Of a stretch of 64,000 bases of DNA, positions 11,132 to 21,735 are shown in pieces. The notes beneath the pieces were generated by a model. That model saw nothing but the letters and a program-made list of their open reading frames with translations, made no database searches and was not told the origin of the DNA. Source of the stretch: Saussurea involucrata (lineage: Eukaryota > Streptophyta > Magnoliopsida > Asterales > Asteraceae). The DNA is taken from positions 9,135,870-9,199,869 of the forward strand of contig CM066317.1 in NCBI GenBank assembly GCA_033807775.1, read 5' to 3'. Numbering within the stretch: the stretch's first letter is position 1; each line of letters begins with the position of its first letter. Position numbers and translations under genes: made by a program.

Positions 11132-13828
11132 TCAGTTAGTTTTATTTGGAACCCAAGCCGAAGTGGTCTTGGGTCTCCCTTGCTCATCAAAGTACTTACA
11201 CTTGGTTTTGATGAGATTTTTAAATTTGGGTACTGCTGTGCTGGAGTACTTTGTCAAAATTATTGGTGTAGCAGCACTTGCAGCAGTACTAACAGTGCTA
11301 GCAGTACTAATACTGGGAGAAGCAGTATTGTTAGCAGCAGTATTAACCTCAGAAGTACTAACAGAGGTAGCAGTATTAACAGAGTTAACACTGCTAGAAG
11401 CAGTATTAACAGAGTTAATACTGCTAGCAGCAGTACTATCTGAAGAAGAAGCACTAAAAGTATTAGCAGCACTAACATTGGACTGATTACTAGCAGTATT
11501 AACACTGCTAGCAGCACTAACTTTGGAATGATTACTAGCAGTATTAATACTGCTAGCAGCACTAACTTTTGAAGCAGTACTAACAGTGTTAGCAGTACTA
11601 ACACTGCTAGCAGCAGTATTGTTTTTAGTGCTTTTTGGAACCCACATAGTATCACATTCCTTTTCAGTCGTTTTCTTTATGTGGCTTTTGGGTTTATCTT
11701 GTTTCTTTGCCACATTCTTCTTTGCAGACCTTTTATATCCACCATTCTTTCTGTAACCACCAGGTTTTTGAAAAGATCTTTGAGCATTAAACCTTTGGTT
11801 AACAGGATTGAAATAGCAGTGTTTGGCTAAGTGATTTAGCTTACCACAGATGAAACAAGGTTTTGGCCTGTTGATTCTGTTCAGGTCAACTCCTTGTCTC
11901 ATAGCCCACTGGTTATTCCAGTTCCTTTGATTTCCCCTTTGATTATCATGTTTTTGGGGCTTGTTTTCTTTAGATTTCCTGCAAGTACACTGTTTACAGA
12001 TATTGGAGTTCACAACTTTGGGCTGTGTGTAATGAACTTCCTTTTTCTCTTCAGTCCTTTTGATCTCTGTGTTCTTGACACATGGACTCTCACATTCCTC
12101 ATCAGAGTCTACTTTGTCAGTCTCATCCTCAACAACTATTTCTTTTTCACAAGGATCTATATTAATCTTTAATTCAGGTTCCTTTCTATCCTTGGTCTCT
12201 AACAAATCAGACTTAGGAGGTATGTAGTTGTTATTGTAGGGTGGAGGTGTGGTATTGTATCCTATCCCTACTTTCATCTTGTCATGGATTTGTGCTTTAA
12301 TGATGGTGTCCATGGTTTTAGAAGCACAGGTAAACTTTTCAACATCAAGTTTAACCTTTTTAAGCTCTTCTTTTAACTTCTCATTCTCCTCCCCAGACAC
12401 TTTCAGCTTAATCTCATACTCATTCTTCTCCCACTTCCAATAGTTAGTATCATAGTGGTGTTGAAGTTCATTAGCTTGAAAAGCTCTAATCTGTTCCTCA
12501 AACCTTTCTACAATCCTAACATAATCTTTCACATCTTTCTCTAGCCTCTTAAGGTCATCACACATACTCTGATTGTGATCCCTATATCTTTTAACAGCAT
12601 CAATGCAAGCTTGAGAACAGAGTTTAGATTGTACCTCAGTGGGAATATCAGATACTTCTGCCATAAGAGCTTGATTTTGACAGGCTTCTTCAGCTTGATC
12701 ACTCCAATCAAATCCCATTCCTTGTTGAGAAACAAGGGCTTGAGAGGAGCTTCTGTTTTGGTTTCCATTTGGAGTCTGTGATCCTCCACTTCTGCATTCT
12801 CTGGCAAAGTGTCCCATCTTGTGACACTTGTAACACTCAACCTTGGACTTGTCAAAGCCTGCACCATCTTCTCTTCTCTGGGAAAAGTTGTTTCTCCCAG
12901 TCCTTTTGATGAATTTCTTCACCCTCATTGATAGCATAGCCATCTGCCACTTGATGTCCATCTCTTCCAGATCATCAGCATTGATCTGCTCTAAATCATC
13001 ATTGATTAGAGAAGAGTGAACATGACTAGAAAAGAATGCTTCTAGTACAGAATCTGTAGTCTTCTCTTGATTGGTTCCACCAGCAGCATTAATAGAACCT
13101 GCAGTATTAACAGAATCAGGATTAGCAGCATTATCAGAGGATGAAGATAATAAAGCAGCATTATAAACAAATCCAGATGGCTTTTTCTTGGCTTCAACTT
13201 CAGCCTCAAATACTCTCAGATCATTGTAGAGGTCATCTAGCTCTTTGTCCTCCAATTGGTCATTCTGTCTGAATGAGACTGTGTACATGGTCCATTCTTC
13301 TCCCAATGATCTAAGGAACTTTCTATTGACATCATCAGCATCCATGTGTACACCCACAGTTGCTAATTCTCCAATTAACTTGTTAAATCTGTCAAAAGTT
13401 TGAGTCATAGACTCATTCTTTGCAGACATAAAGTTTTCATATTGTTGCCTGAGAATAGCCTTTTGATTTCTCTTTGTGCTCTTTGTGCCAGTAAATCTTT
13501 TCTCCAGAGCATTCCACAACATCTGTGCATCTGTGCAGTGTTGGAATTGATGTTGGTACTCATTAGGAATAGCCAAAAGCAGAGTGCTTAAGGCCTTCAT
13601 CTCTGTTTGTCTTACTTTCTTTTCAGCATCTGTCTTGGGAGGAGGTCTCTTTCCATCTGCTCCAATCTTTCCTTCATTACATGGGCCATTTTCTATGATG
13701 TCCCATATTGCATAATCAGTAAGAAGAATGTACTGCTTGATTCTTAGTTTCCACATGTCAAATTCATTGGGTTTGAGCATGGGCACCTTTGAAACAAGAG
13801 TACTGTGAGAATCCATTGAATTGTCCAT
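11132..13828 (-). CDS. Copia-1 gag (898 aa)
   Basis: A capsid/nucleocapsid-type Gag. I chose the ATG at 13828 (MDNSMDSHST) because the longer frame begins inside the LTR and reads through the primer site. An N-terminal UBN2-like Gag domain (KPNEFDMWKLRIKQY, then IWDIIENGP) is followed by two CX2CX4HX4C zinc knuckles: CYKCHKMGHFAREC near residue 335 and CFICGKLNHLAKHC near residue 655. Two knuckles and nearly 900 residues exceed the usual Copia Gag. The C-terminal ~130 residues are low-complexity Ser/Thr/Ala/Val/Asn with repeated SVNTASS-like units, encoded by the same GTTAATACTGC motif found elsewhere in the element. The frame ends at 11132, just before pol in another frame. Confidence 0.93.
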   Translation of the reverse strand: MDNSMDSHSTLVSKVPMLKPNEFDMWKLRIKQYILLTDYAIWDIIENGPCNEGKIGADGKRPPPKTDAEKKVRQTEMKALSTLLLAIPNEYQHQFQHCTDAQMLWNALEKRFTGTKSTKRNQKAILRQQYENFMSAKNESMTQTFDRFNKLIGELATVGVHMDADDVNRKFLRSLGEEWTMYTVSFRQNDQLEDKELDDLYNDLRVFEAEVEAKKKPSGFVYNAALLSSSSDNAANPDSVNTAGSINAAGGTNQEKTTDSVLEAFFSSHVHSSLINDDLEQINADDLEEMDIKWQMAMLSMRVKKFIKRTGRNNFSQRREDGAGFDKSKVECYKCHKMGHFARECRSGGSQTPNGNQNRSSSQALVSQQGMGFDWSDQAEEACQNQALMAEVSDIPTEVQSKLCSQACIDAVKRYRDHNQSMCDDLKRLEKDVKDYVRIVERFEEQIRAFQANELQHHYDTNYWKWEKNEYEIKLKVSGEENEKLKEELKKVKLDVEKFTCASKTMDTIIKAQIHDKMKVGIGYNTTPPPYNNNYIPPKSDLLETKDRKEPELKINIDPCEKEIVVEDETDKVDSDEECESPCVKNTEIKRTEEKKEVHYTQPKVVNSNICKQCTCRKSKENKPQKHDNQRGNQRNWNNQWAMRQGVDLNRINRPKPCFICGKLNHLAKHCYFNPVNQRFNAQRSFQKPGGYRKNGGYKRSAKKNVAKKQDKPKSHIKKTTEKECDTMWVPKSTKNNTAASSVSTANTVSTASKVSAASSINTASNHSKVSAASSVNTASNQSNVSAANTFSASSSDSTAASSINSVNTASSSVNSVNTATSVSTSEVNTAANNTASPSISTASTVSTAASAATPIILTKYSSTAVPKFKNLIKTKCKYFDEQGRPKTTSAWVPNKTN

Positions 13829-13846
13829 AGCTTCTAAGATACCAAT

Positions 13847-13858
13847 GCTCTGATACCA
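13847..13858 (-). promoter_or_regulatory. Copia-1 primer binding site (tRNA-iMet)
   Basis: On the minus strand TGGTATCAGAGC follows the 5' LTR after two bases. This is the standard plant site complementary to the 3' end of initiator tRNA-Met. Confidence 0.95.
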
Positions 13859-13860
13859 CT

Positions 13861-14622
13861 TGTCAGGATCGATTCTTAACAAGAATTAAACTTCTTAGAA
13901 ACAGAATTTAGAGAATCTTGCGGAATAGAACTCTAAATCAATTAATGAACAATCAATAGAAATTCAATACACTGTATATATCAAACTGTATTACTCACAA
14001 GTTTTACACCAAACCTCAATCTTGTTGAACAGGCTCAACAAGACGATTTCTACTTCTCTAGAAATAGGATCTATAATCTTGAGGTAAATTCACTCTTGAA
14101 TGAATATCGAATTCTGTATACTATCTATCTTCTGTTTTCGTATTTTCTAATAGCTATCTATCAATACTATATATACAAAAGTAATTACAAGATAACTATC
14201 AAAAGTAAATTGATCTTCTGAATCTTCGTTAAACATATCTTGATCAATTCCTTATTTGTCTCCAACAGTATCGCATACCAAACTTATCAAGTCAGCAGTA
14301 TTAATGATGATTTGGCTCAGCAGCATTAATGATGATTTGGCTCAGCAGCATTAACGACCTTCAGCAGTATTAACCTTCACAGTCTTTAAGCAGTAGTAAC
14401 TCAGCTCAGCAGTACTAACCATGTCTAGCAGTAGTAATTTGGTCTAGCAGCACTCACTTCGTCTAGCAGTAGTAATCTTGGTCTAGCAGTACTAACTTCA
14501 TCTAGCAGTACTAACTTCGTCTAGCAGCAGTAACCTTGCCCAGCAGTAGTAACGAAGAACTGGCAGTAGTAATGTAGACTTAGCAGTACTAACCATACTT
14601 AGCATATCTTCAGTTCCCAACA
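13861..14622 (-). repeat. Copia-1 5' LTR
   Basis: A 762-bp LTR with no difference found from 3396-4157. On the minus strand the motif-rich U3 (14300-14596) comes first. A TATA-like GTATATATAG at 14167-14176 and the R/U5 region follow, ending at 13861. Confidence 0.97.
14167..14176 (-). promoter_or_regulatory. Copia-1 TATA box
   Basis: GTATATATAG on the minus strand inside the 5' LTR, downstream of the GCAGTA-type motif cluster. Its placement suggests the cluster sits in the enhancer part of U3. Confidence 0.6.
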
Positions 14623-14756
14623 ACTTTTCTTTGAGATTTTAACTTTTGATTCTTTATTATAGAAAAATTATAGAAGCTCTTACAATAGTTGATATATCTT
14701 TATAACTTTTAGATAATGACTTATGCGTTAGTGGGCTATACTTGATGCAATTCCTT

Positions 14757-15111
14757 AGAGCATTTTCAACGGCATCCCCAAAAAATTTATAAATTAAATA
14801 ACCAAAAGTTAAAATCTTCAAAAAAATTACTTGCATCTCCCATAGATTCCTCATTTTGGAGAAAAAAACATTGATTATAATATTAAAATATTTCATTCAT
14901 CTATTAAAGTAGTATTTCTATCTCCAAATATTTTTTTTGAAATAATTTCTATTGGTGCTTTCATTTAGTAATCATTTTTGGGGTTATCTCCATATTTGGA
15001 GAAAAACTTATTCTCTGTCCTACTTTCTCAATTTTGGGGAAGCCGTTGGAGCAAAAAAACAACCTAAAATCCCCATTTCCTTTAAAATAGGGAAGCTGTT
15101 GGAGATGATCT
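14757..15111. mobile_element. MITE 2 (copy A)
   Basis: An AT-rich 355-bp element with imperfect inverted ends (GAGCATTTTCAACGGC on the left, GCTGTTGGAGATGATCTT on the right). No ORF. Its ends resemble those of MITE 1, so the two may be related. Shared with copy B. Confidence 0.6.
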
Positions 15112-15259
15112 TATAAAGCAAATAAAAAATCTAAAATTTAAGATAAAATATTTCTTGAAGCGTGTCGTTCAATAGACATGTTCTGCAAGAGATGTCTTAG
15201 GATTATAATTTGTTTAGGATATGTTTGATGATTATAATAGGTGCATTGCTGAATGGAGA

Positions 15260-15579
15260 GACTAAGAGGTTCTTTACCTAATGCCTTACTTGGGTAAGTG
15301 CTTACCGGTAAAATTTAACACTATCGCTTACTTCCCGGGTAAGTTTTTAGTCCACCAAAATGGCATCGTATGCAATAACTTAGTCGGTAAGCGCTAACTG
15401 TGGTAAGAGTCATCGCACTCACTTACAGGGTAAGACTCTCGGTCCTTGCTTTCGATTCTCGGTCCTTGCTTCCGCTCTTACCTGGTAAGATTCTTGGTCC
15501 TTGCCATATTCATCCGGTAAGCTAATGTGACTTGGTAAGCACTTACCACGATAAACGTTTTGTAAACGACCCCTTAGTC
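15260..15579. mobile_element. MITE 3, GGTAAG-rich (copy A)
   Basis: A 320-bp element bounded by GACTAAG and CTTAGTC with imperfect inverted ends related to GGGCCGTTTAC. It is crowded with CTTACC and GGTAAG words. In copy B the left part contains the perfect palindrome CTTACCCGGGTAAG, which is mutated in copy A. Confidence 0.6.
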
Positions 15580-15742
15580 AAAACATCCTATAGCTAAAGG
15601 TGTATGTCTTTTTTCCTTGACAATTCATAGCTATTCCTAAATCCAAAATCAATTTTGGTGCAAAATACAACATTGAATTGTTAAGTGGAAAACCAAAGAG
15701 TTTGGACATATAATTAAAGGTAGGATTGGAAAGTTAAAGATC

Positions 15743-16015
15743 GTGACATGGAAGAAGAGGAAAAAGTATTTATGGTCCAACATTTTGCCCCATAATTTCC
15801 AAAGATTGATATACCAACGATTGCAGAATCTGAAACATGGGACAAATCAGTTAATGATTTATACAACTAAGTTTTATCAGATGACCACTTGTAATGATTT
15901 TCTAAAGTCGGATGTGGAACTTGTTGCTCGATATATTGGAGGTTTGAGGGTTCAGATCACGGATTCTGTGAATATGTTAGATCTGATATCGACATCAACG
16001 TGTTTTGGCTTTTGA
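15743..16015 (+). pseudogene. Gypsy-type gag relic (copy A)
   Basis: A 90-residue open fragment resembling the middle of a Ty3/Gypsy Gag: NFQRLIYQRLQNLKHGT, then a TTKFYQ segment and VARYIGGLR. The last motif is characteristic of chromovirus-like Gag proteins. It lacks a proper start, zinc knuckle and downstream pol. The only nearby LTR-like structure is L0, and a link to it is not shown. Copy B keeps the same fragment with a few substitutions, so it was dead before the duplication. Confidence 0.75.
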
Positions 16016-16819
16016 GAAACATAACCGTTGTGTGGGTGGCTCATATTCGTCTCCCAACCAAATGTAATCGATCTTCATTGGTATATGCTTCAAGTTTAGG
16101 AGTCTTCTTCCCAAGAATTGTAGAAGTCGACTAAAGGAACCAAAAACGAGAGTTGTCGTGCTCTCTCCAAAAACGGCCTAAAGTTCTACAAAAACTAAAG
16201 GGAAATAAATTGCCAAGCCCAAAAGTACTAAGAAGCCCAAGGAAAATTCAACTCTTTCACACCCGTGAAGAAATCTTTCATTGACGCGAAACAAAGCAGA
16301 AAGTTCATAATTTTTTTCTGACAATGTTCACTGGCATGAATGCCCGTGAAAGCATCTCAAAATGCAAAAAATAAGTTCTTGAGGGTTTTTTGTATCCATG
16401 AAACTATCCTTCGTGCCAGTGAAGTGTGGTAGAATCTCCAACCTTCAAATTCTCGACTTTTTACAAATTATATCATTGTAATCGTCTCGTCGATAGCTTC
16501 AAAATAAGTTCAATATTGAATATTTTTGGATTTAATCATATTATTAAATATCATGTTTAAATATAAATTAGTTTGTTTTATATTTCTTACGTTTTAATTG
16601 TTCATTTTACATCTCTATCATATTAAAATATATAATCATAACTAAAATACATTATAAAAGGTATTTTTATTTAGTATAAATTAATCAAAAATATATAAAC
16701 AACTCAATATTAATCTTTTTATCTGTTATTCTTACCAAACCACACGTTGACATTGTTATATCTTGTTTTGTCATGTCTGAATATCAAACGCACCCTTGTG
16801 AGTATCAAACACACCCTAA
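16016..16819. other. AT-rich non-coding stretch
   Basis: No gene, RNA or clear element seen. The last 50 bases before the Harbinger-like element hold CAAACGCACCC and CAAACACACCC, inverted relatives of that element's terminus, perhaps remains of an older copy. Confidence 0.5.
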
Positions 16820-18439
16820 GGGTGCGTTTGGTAGGCATACGAGACTGGACGGGACAGAACAGAACAAGATAGGACATGACAGAACATGACAAGTTGTTCA
16901 GTGTTTGATAAGACTTGACAGGACTGGACATATGTAACACCCGTAATTTTCGGATAAGTACAACTTCGAATCAGTATGGAATCGATCTTTTAAGAAAAAT
17001 ATGAAAACTAGGATTTTGGGTTAAATCCTATATTTTATGGTCTTGTTGGATGGGGAATTCGAATACGAGTCCAACGGTTCTTTTCGGAGCGAAAACGGAG
17101 TTATAACGAAGAAGTTACGGCCAAAACAACTTTCGGTACAATCTCGGCTAAAGTGACCAGCGAAAGTGACACTTGTGTCACCCTCGCGTGTCACTCTCGC
17201 CGGTTTTGTACCGAGAGCTATTTGAGCCCGGCGAGAGTTCCTAGCGAAAGTGACACTTGTGTCACTCTCGCACGTCACTTTAGCCGCCGGGTACCTGAGC
17301 ATAAATACAAGATTTTTAGCCCTCAAACTTCATTTCTTCATATCTCTCTCATTTCAACTCCGATTTTGGTCATTCAAGTTGCTATGGTTCCGATTTTGAG
17401 AGCTATTCAAGAATCTAGAAAGAGTTTTGAATTTCATAGGAAGATTCAAGGGTGTTTGGTGGTGGTAAGTCTCTCAAATCTCTTCCCTTTCTCTCCTAAA
17501 TCGTTTTTCCTTCCTTCCTCACAAACCCTAACCGATTTTGGGGATTTTCTTGGAGATTAATGTGTTTCTTATCCACTTGATGCTAGTGATTTCATTTATT
17601 GATGCAAGAGCAAGTTTCATCCACAACACTAGAGATGTTTGGGGTTTTCTAGGTTTTCATCAAAACCTAAGTGGTGAGTTTATCCTACTAGCTTCTATAC
17701 TTTCATATGAGTTAGAAATGTTCCATTGATGATCTTCTAGTATTTGGCTTATCCAATTTTGGTTTGGATGATTTTGGAGAAGTTAGGTCAAATTGAGGTT
17801 TTGGGTATAAATGAAGATTTTGATGGTTGATGTTTGGAGAACAAGTCTAAATGGTTAAATGTAGTTATTCATGGTTGGAATTTATGAATTTAGGTTTTTG
17901 GAAAATTTGGCTTGAGGATCCGAGTTGCATCAAAGGAGCTTACGTTGGGAAAATCTAGATTTAGCCTAATCTAGCAAGGTGAGTTCAAGTTACTTTGCGA
18001 AAACTTTGTACATGCCAAAATAATATTTTCCAAATATTTATGTGTTTTACTTGAAAATATACGTGGTTGAGTTATTTGAATGGTTTAACTCTTTTGAAGT
18101 GTTTATCTTCATAAATGTGTAAAACACCCATATTTGGGGATTTTGGATATTTGGATGGTTAGAAACCATAAATTGTCTTTAAAAGATTAATTGCTCAAAA
18201 TGAGGTTTATTTGATGGTTTAATCATGTTAGTGTAAATGATTTTAATAAACCATTTGGGAAATGCACTTTTAGTGTTATGGGTCATTTTGAGAATATTAA
18301 GGGTGTGAGTCCTTTGGGAAAAACCCCTTTTTGTTTAACCCGTGTTGAGTTTTGGGGTTAATGATGATTTTGGGATACGTGTTTGCTTAAACAATGTTTA
18401 AACGCGTTTTATGCGATGATGACCGACACTATGGGTCTA

Positions 18440-20067
18440 TGTAACGTCCCAATTTCAAAATCAAGCAATATCATAGATTAAGCATTCGAATTACATAAAT
18501 AACTTGTTCATAAACATTCTTTTCACTAAGCTAAGCAAAATTGACAGCGGAAGTCTCTATTCCACAGCCGAGAGCTATATCTAAATATCATTCAAGACTC
18601 TGGAGTCGCTCTAGTATCCAAAACCTTCATGCAGTCAATCCTAGTTCTTACTAGAAGAACCCATAGTGCGCTTACCTGAAAATGGTTTAGTTTTTGAAAA
18701 GCGAGGGTTAGACCAAAAGGTCTAGTGAATTCCCTCCGTAAAACAACATGTAAAAACAATAGGAAATCATTTTGTTAAAATACATCATATATCACACCAT
18801 CACATATGGTACTGCACTGTGTATTGGATCACATAAACATTCCGCGATCGGGGCCCAATGGGCTACCCTCTCGCCCTCAACCGGAGCCTACACAGACTCC
18901 CCTTCCCGGAGCCTATGCAGACTCCCCTCTACTCGAAATAGGAGGAAACGAATTCCAACCTACCAGTCTGTCATACCTATCCAAGGGATTATCAGATCTC
19001 GAAGATCACTCTCTGACCCCACAGTGCAGACCGACTCCACATAACACATCATTCTTTTCATAAAACATGCAGATTTAAATCCTTTAAATCCTCATTCTCA
19101 TTTCATCATATCATATTAAGCTTTCTTAAGTAAAACGTATAATTCATGGAGGAACATGCGTGACAGTTATAAACAGTTCATGTTCGTAAATGAAACCATA
19201 ATCAGTTAAATCATTTAACACTGTACGTCGTAAAAAGGTTTAGGGAACTCACCTTGGTAACGCTGAACGTACACTCGTTCTACCCTCGGGTTAACCAAAC
19301 TTGATACCTAGAAGATCAGATAAATCCTTAATCAGTAACACTAATCCAGAACTATCCGGACACCAACTACTCTCCGGGTATCAGCTACTTTCTTGACACA
19401 ACAACTTTCCGGACAAAACCTTCCGGACACCACAATCTACCCGGAGACTCCTTCTATCCGGATACTAAGGAACTTACCCGGAAACTTGCAACCTATCCGG
19501 GCACCACTAAAATGTCAGTGTCCGGAAACTACAGCTGTTTCGAACCTCAGACATCTAAAAGTGATTAAAACTCGTTTATTTGATATCATCTCGATTAGAC
19601 AACCATAGGGGTTCATTAACTAGTCATAATCACTAAATAAATTCCATTTTAAACCACCAAATCGGCACATTAGCATTAAAACTCCAAAATACTCAAAAAG
19701 GAGATGTTTAGGTAAAACTCTAACAATCTCTCACGATTTCCTCCCAAAATCAAGAACAAATAAGAGTAATGGACCTGAAATAAGCAGGAGAAATATGCTA
19801 GAAGATTACCTTAACAATTTCTTTGCACAAATTGAGAGCTTCCAACCTTTATCCTCTTCTTCTCTCTAACCTCTTAGTCGCCAAACACCAAGAGCACACA
19901 CACACACACACACACAATACTGATTTCTACAAAATAGAGGCTGCCCTAGGGATTGGAGTCCTTAAATATCTTTCACAATTTGCACAATAGTCCCTCTACT
20001 TATCTTTCATTTCTTGCACAAAGACCACTAAACTATCATTTTCACACAGAAAAACACGGTTGTTACA
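18440..20067 (-). repeat. L2 3' LTR (1628 bp)
   Basis: Starts TGTAACGTCCC and ends GGTTGTTACA on the plus strand. It contains a cluster of TCCGG-type words at 19350-19525 and a (CA)n run near 19893. It is 40 bp shorter than its partner, mainly because a roughly 33-bp TTTCCGGACACAA-like repeat expansion is present only in the right LTR. Confidence 0.93.
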
Positions 20068-20090
20068 ACACTCCCTCCTTAAAAGAATTT
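20068..20090 (-). promoter_or_regulatory. L2 polypurine tract
   Basis: On the minus strand the sequence before the 3' LTR reads TTTTAAGGAGGGAGTGT, preceded by a GGGGACGAAATTC box. This is the usual 3' end of plant Gypsy interiors. Confidence 0.8.
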
Positions 20091-20151
20091 CGTCCCCGAA
20101 ATTCCTTATTGGAAAAGATGCGGGTATCATGCCCACACCCCAACTGACACT

Positions 20152-20280
20152 CCCCCAAGGTAAAGCCACTTCTGACTCAGTCAACCACCTCATTAGATTC
20201 GAAACATGGAACATTGGATGCAATCCCTTCAATTCTTACGGTACTCTAACTTGCAGACTACTGTTCCTATTCAATCGGTC
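20152..20280 (-). pseudogene. L2 Pol C-terminal relic
   Basis: The minus strand encodes a segment with LHPMFHVSNL, the motif near the C-terminus of Gypsy integrases. A stop lies a few residues upstream. Position just upstream of the purine tract is right for the pol end. It is the only protein trace left in the L2 interior and places L2 in Ty3/Gypsy. Confidence 0.75.
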
Positions 20281-21735
20281 TTAACCATAGAAGAATAAAT
20301 AAGGCTTCTCAAGCATCCTTACTTCCCAAAAGGAGGAACCTGGCGGAATCCTCCACTACAACACGAGATTCATTTACTAAGAAATGGTCACTCATTTGAC
20401 AGCTTGGCACAGGGCCAACCCTATACATCCTGACAACTCACAACCCCAAGTTCCTTCATCGTATCACAACTCACCACCTTGCACCACTCAACAATCGTCT
20501 ATGCAGATACATTTCCTTTATCTCAGACCACATAGACCGCAGTTCGACAATCACCTCTCCCATCCTCACCACTTCGCCACCTAATACTTAAACATAACTA
20601 AGAGCAGGAACCTCCAACCCATCGTTGAAGTGTTCACCTACTCAAATTAAACTTATCCTGAAACACATCAAATCCTCCCGGATACCACGTTCGTTCATTC
20701 AGATAAAACATAACTCCGGATATCCTCACTTCCACTGGGAGGAGTAACCCTAGTCACACCATGCTATTCTCTCTAACTTAATCACTGCACAACAAAATCA
20801 TTCAAACATTCCTCACAAATCGCTAACCTAACTTATTCAGTTGCCTTATGCATTTCTTTCCTCCACAAAATCATACACAAATTTCCTTCCTCAATATTCT
20901 TTCCAAAGTTCGCTCACTTATCAATGACAATCTACACGACACTGTACCTTGCGGCATTACTGTCGAGTTTACTACTTCCAATTTACTCACTTAATCCGAC
21001 ATACTATCTTCACCTACCCACGTTAGCGTGGACCCTAAACCCACCAAACATTACTTGCCCTTCTCTCCCGACCTTTCCACATGCCGACATCACTTTCTCA
21101 TTACTCACATAACCAAGCAGTTGCACCAAGATCCTAACTTAGAGCATTCAACCAAATCGTCTTGAAACGACACTAGTGATTGACGTCACTATACATTCTT
21201 TAATCTCCAACTTTTACCTTCTCAGACATTTCTTTCACACAACAGCAACAAGTCACGCCCTTTAAGGACTTCCCATCTATCCCACCACATTTTGACTAAC
21301 ACAACCCTCATCCTCTTTAAACTTCCAATGACCCCAAAGTGTGTTTCTTAGTAACGTCCCCTATTCACTCTAATAATCCACCCTCTTTGGATTCCCTATT
21401 ACAAACGGATCTATTAACTCCGGAACACCCCGAAACTCGGGTTCCATAATTCTTTCGATTAACCACCATGATCATAAAATCAGACAGATATATATATACC
21501 GTCATCCCGGCTTTCTTACTTAGATTTACCTTAAATAATTCTTTAACAATCAGTGTGTTAATCTCAATAACACTTCCCCAAGAATTGTAACACATCCTGT
21601 AATAACAAATGAACGTCATTACTTAACAAATCTATAAAATTTTAATCAACCAACCAAAGGCTTATACCTCTATCATGACATTTCAAATCAACCTTGATCA
21701 TACTACCACTCCGACCCACAATCATCATCATGTCA
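20281..21735. other. L2 interior, left part
   Basis: C/T-rich on the plus strand and full of stops on the element's strand. No gag, RT or integrase motif was recognised. Ends with the TGTCA target site of L3. Confidence 0.6.

Larger units (their letters stand above)
3396..14622 (-). mobile_element. Copia-1: 11.2-kb Copia LTR retrotransposon
   Basis: A complete element on the minus strand with two 762-bp LTRs, TG...CA ends and a 5-bp target duplication ACTTT at 3391-3395 and 14623-14627. Copy B has a single ACTTT at 51908-51912. In transcription order it holds the 5' LTR, primer site, gag, pol, a GCAGTATTAAC array, a third ORF, a purine tract and the 3' LTR. RT motifs such as RIEAIRLFLAYA and YVDDIIFGST are typical of the SIRE lineage, and the third ORF in the env-like position agrees. 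Eleven kilobases is long for Copia; ORF3 and the array explain it. No difference was found between the LTRs, so insertion was very recent. Confidence 0.97.

Noticed and set aside
11260..11655. 131-codon Leu-rich ORF on the gag strand and 161-codon ORF on the opposite strand (11001-11486)
   Set aside because: Both are alternative readings of the GCAGTATTAAC-type repeats in the gag C-terminus.
18772..19063. 90- and 85-codon ORFs, repeated at 27586-27877 and inverted at 60548-60875
   Set aside because: They are part of the L2-family LTR, a non-coding region, and overlap in different frames.
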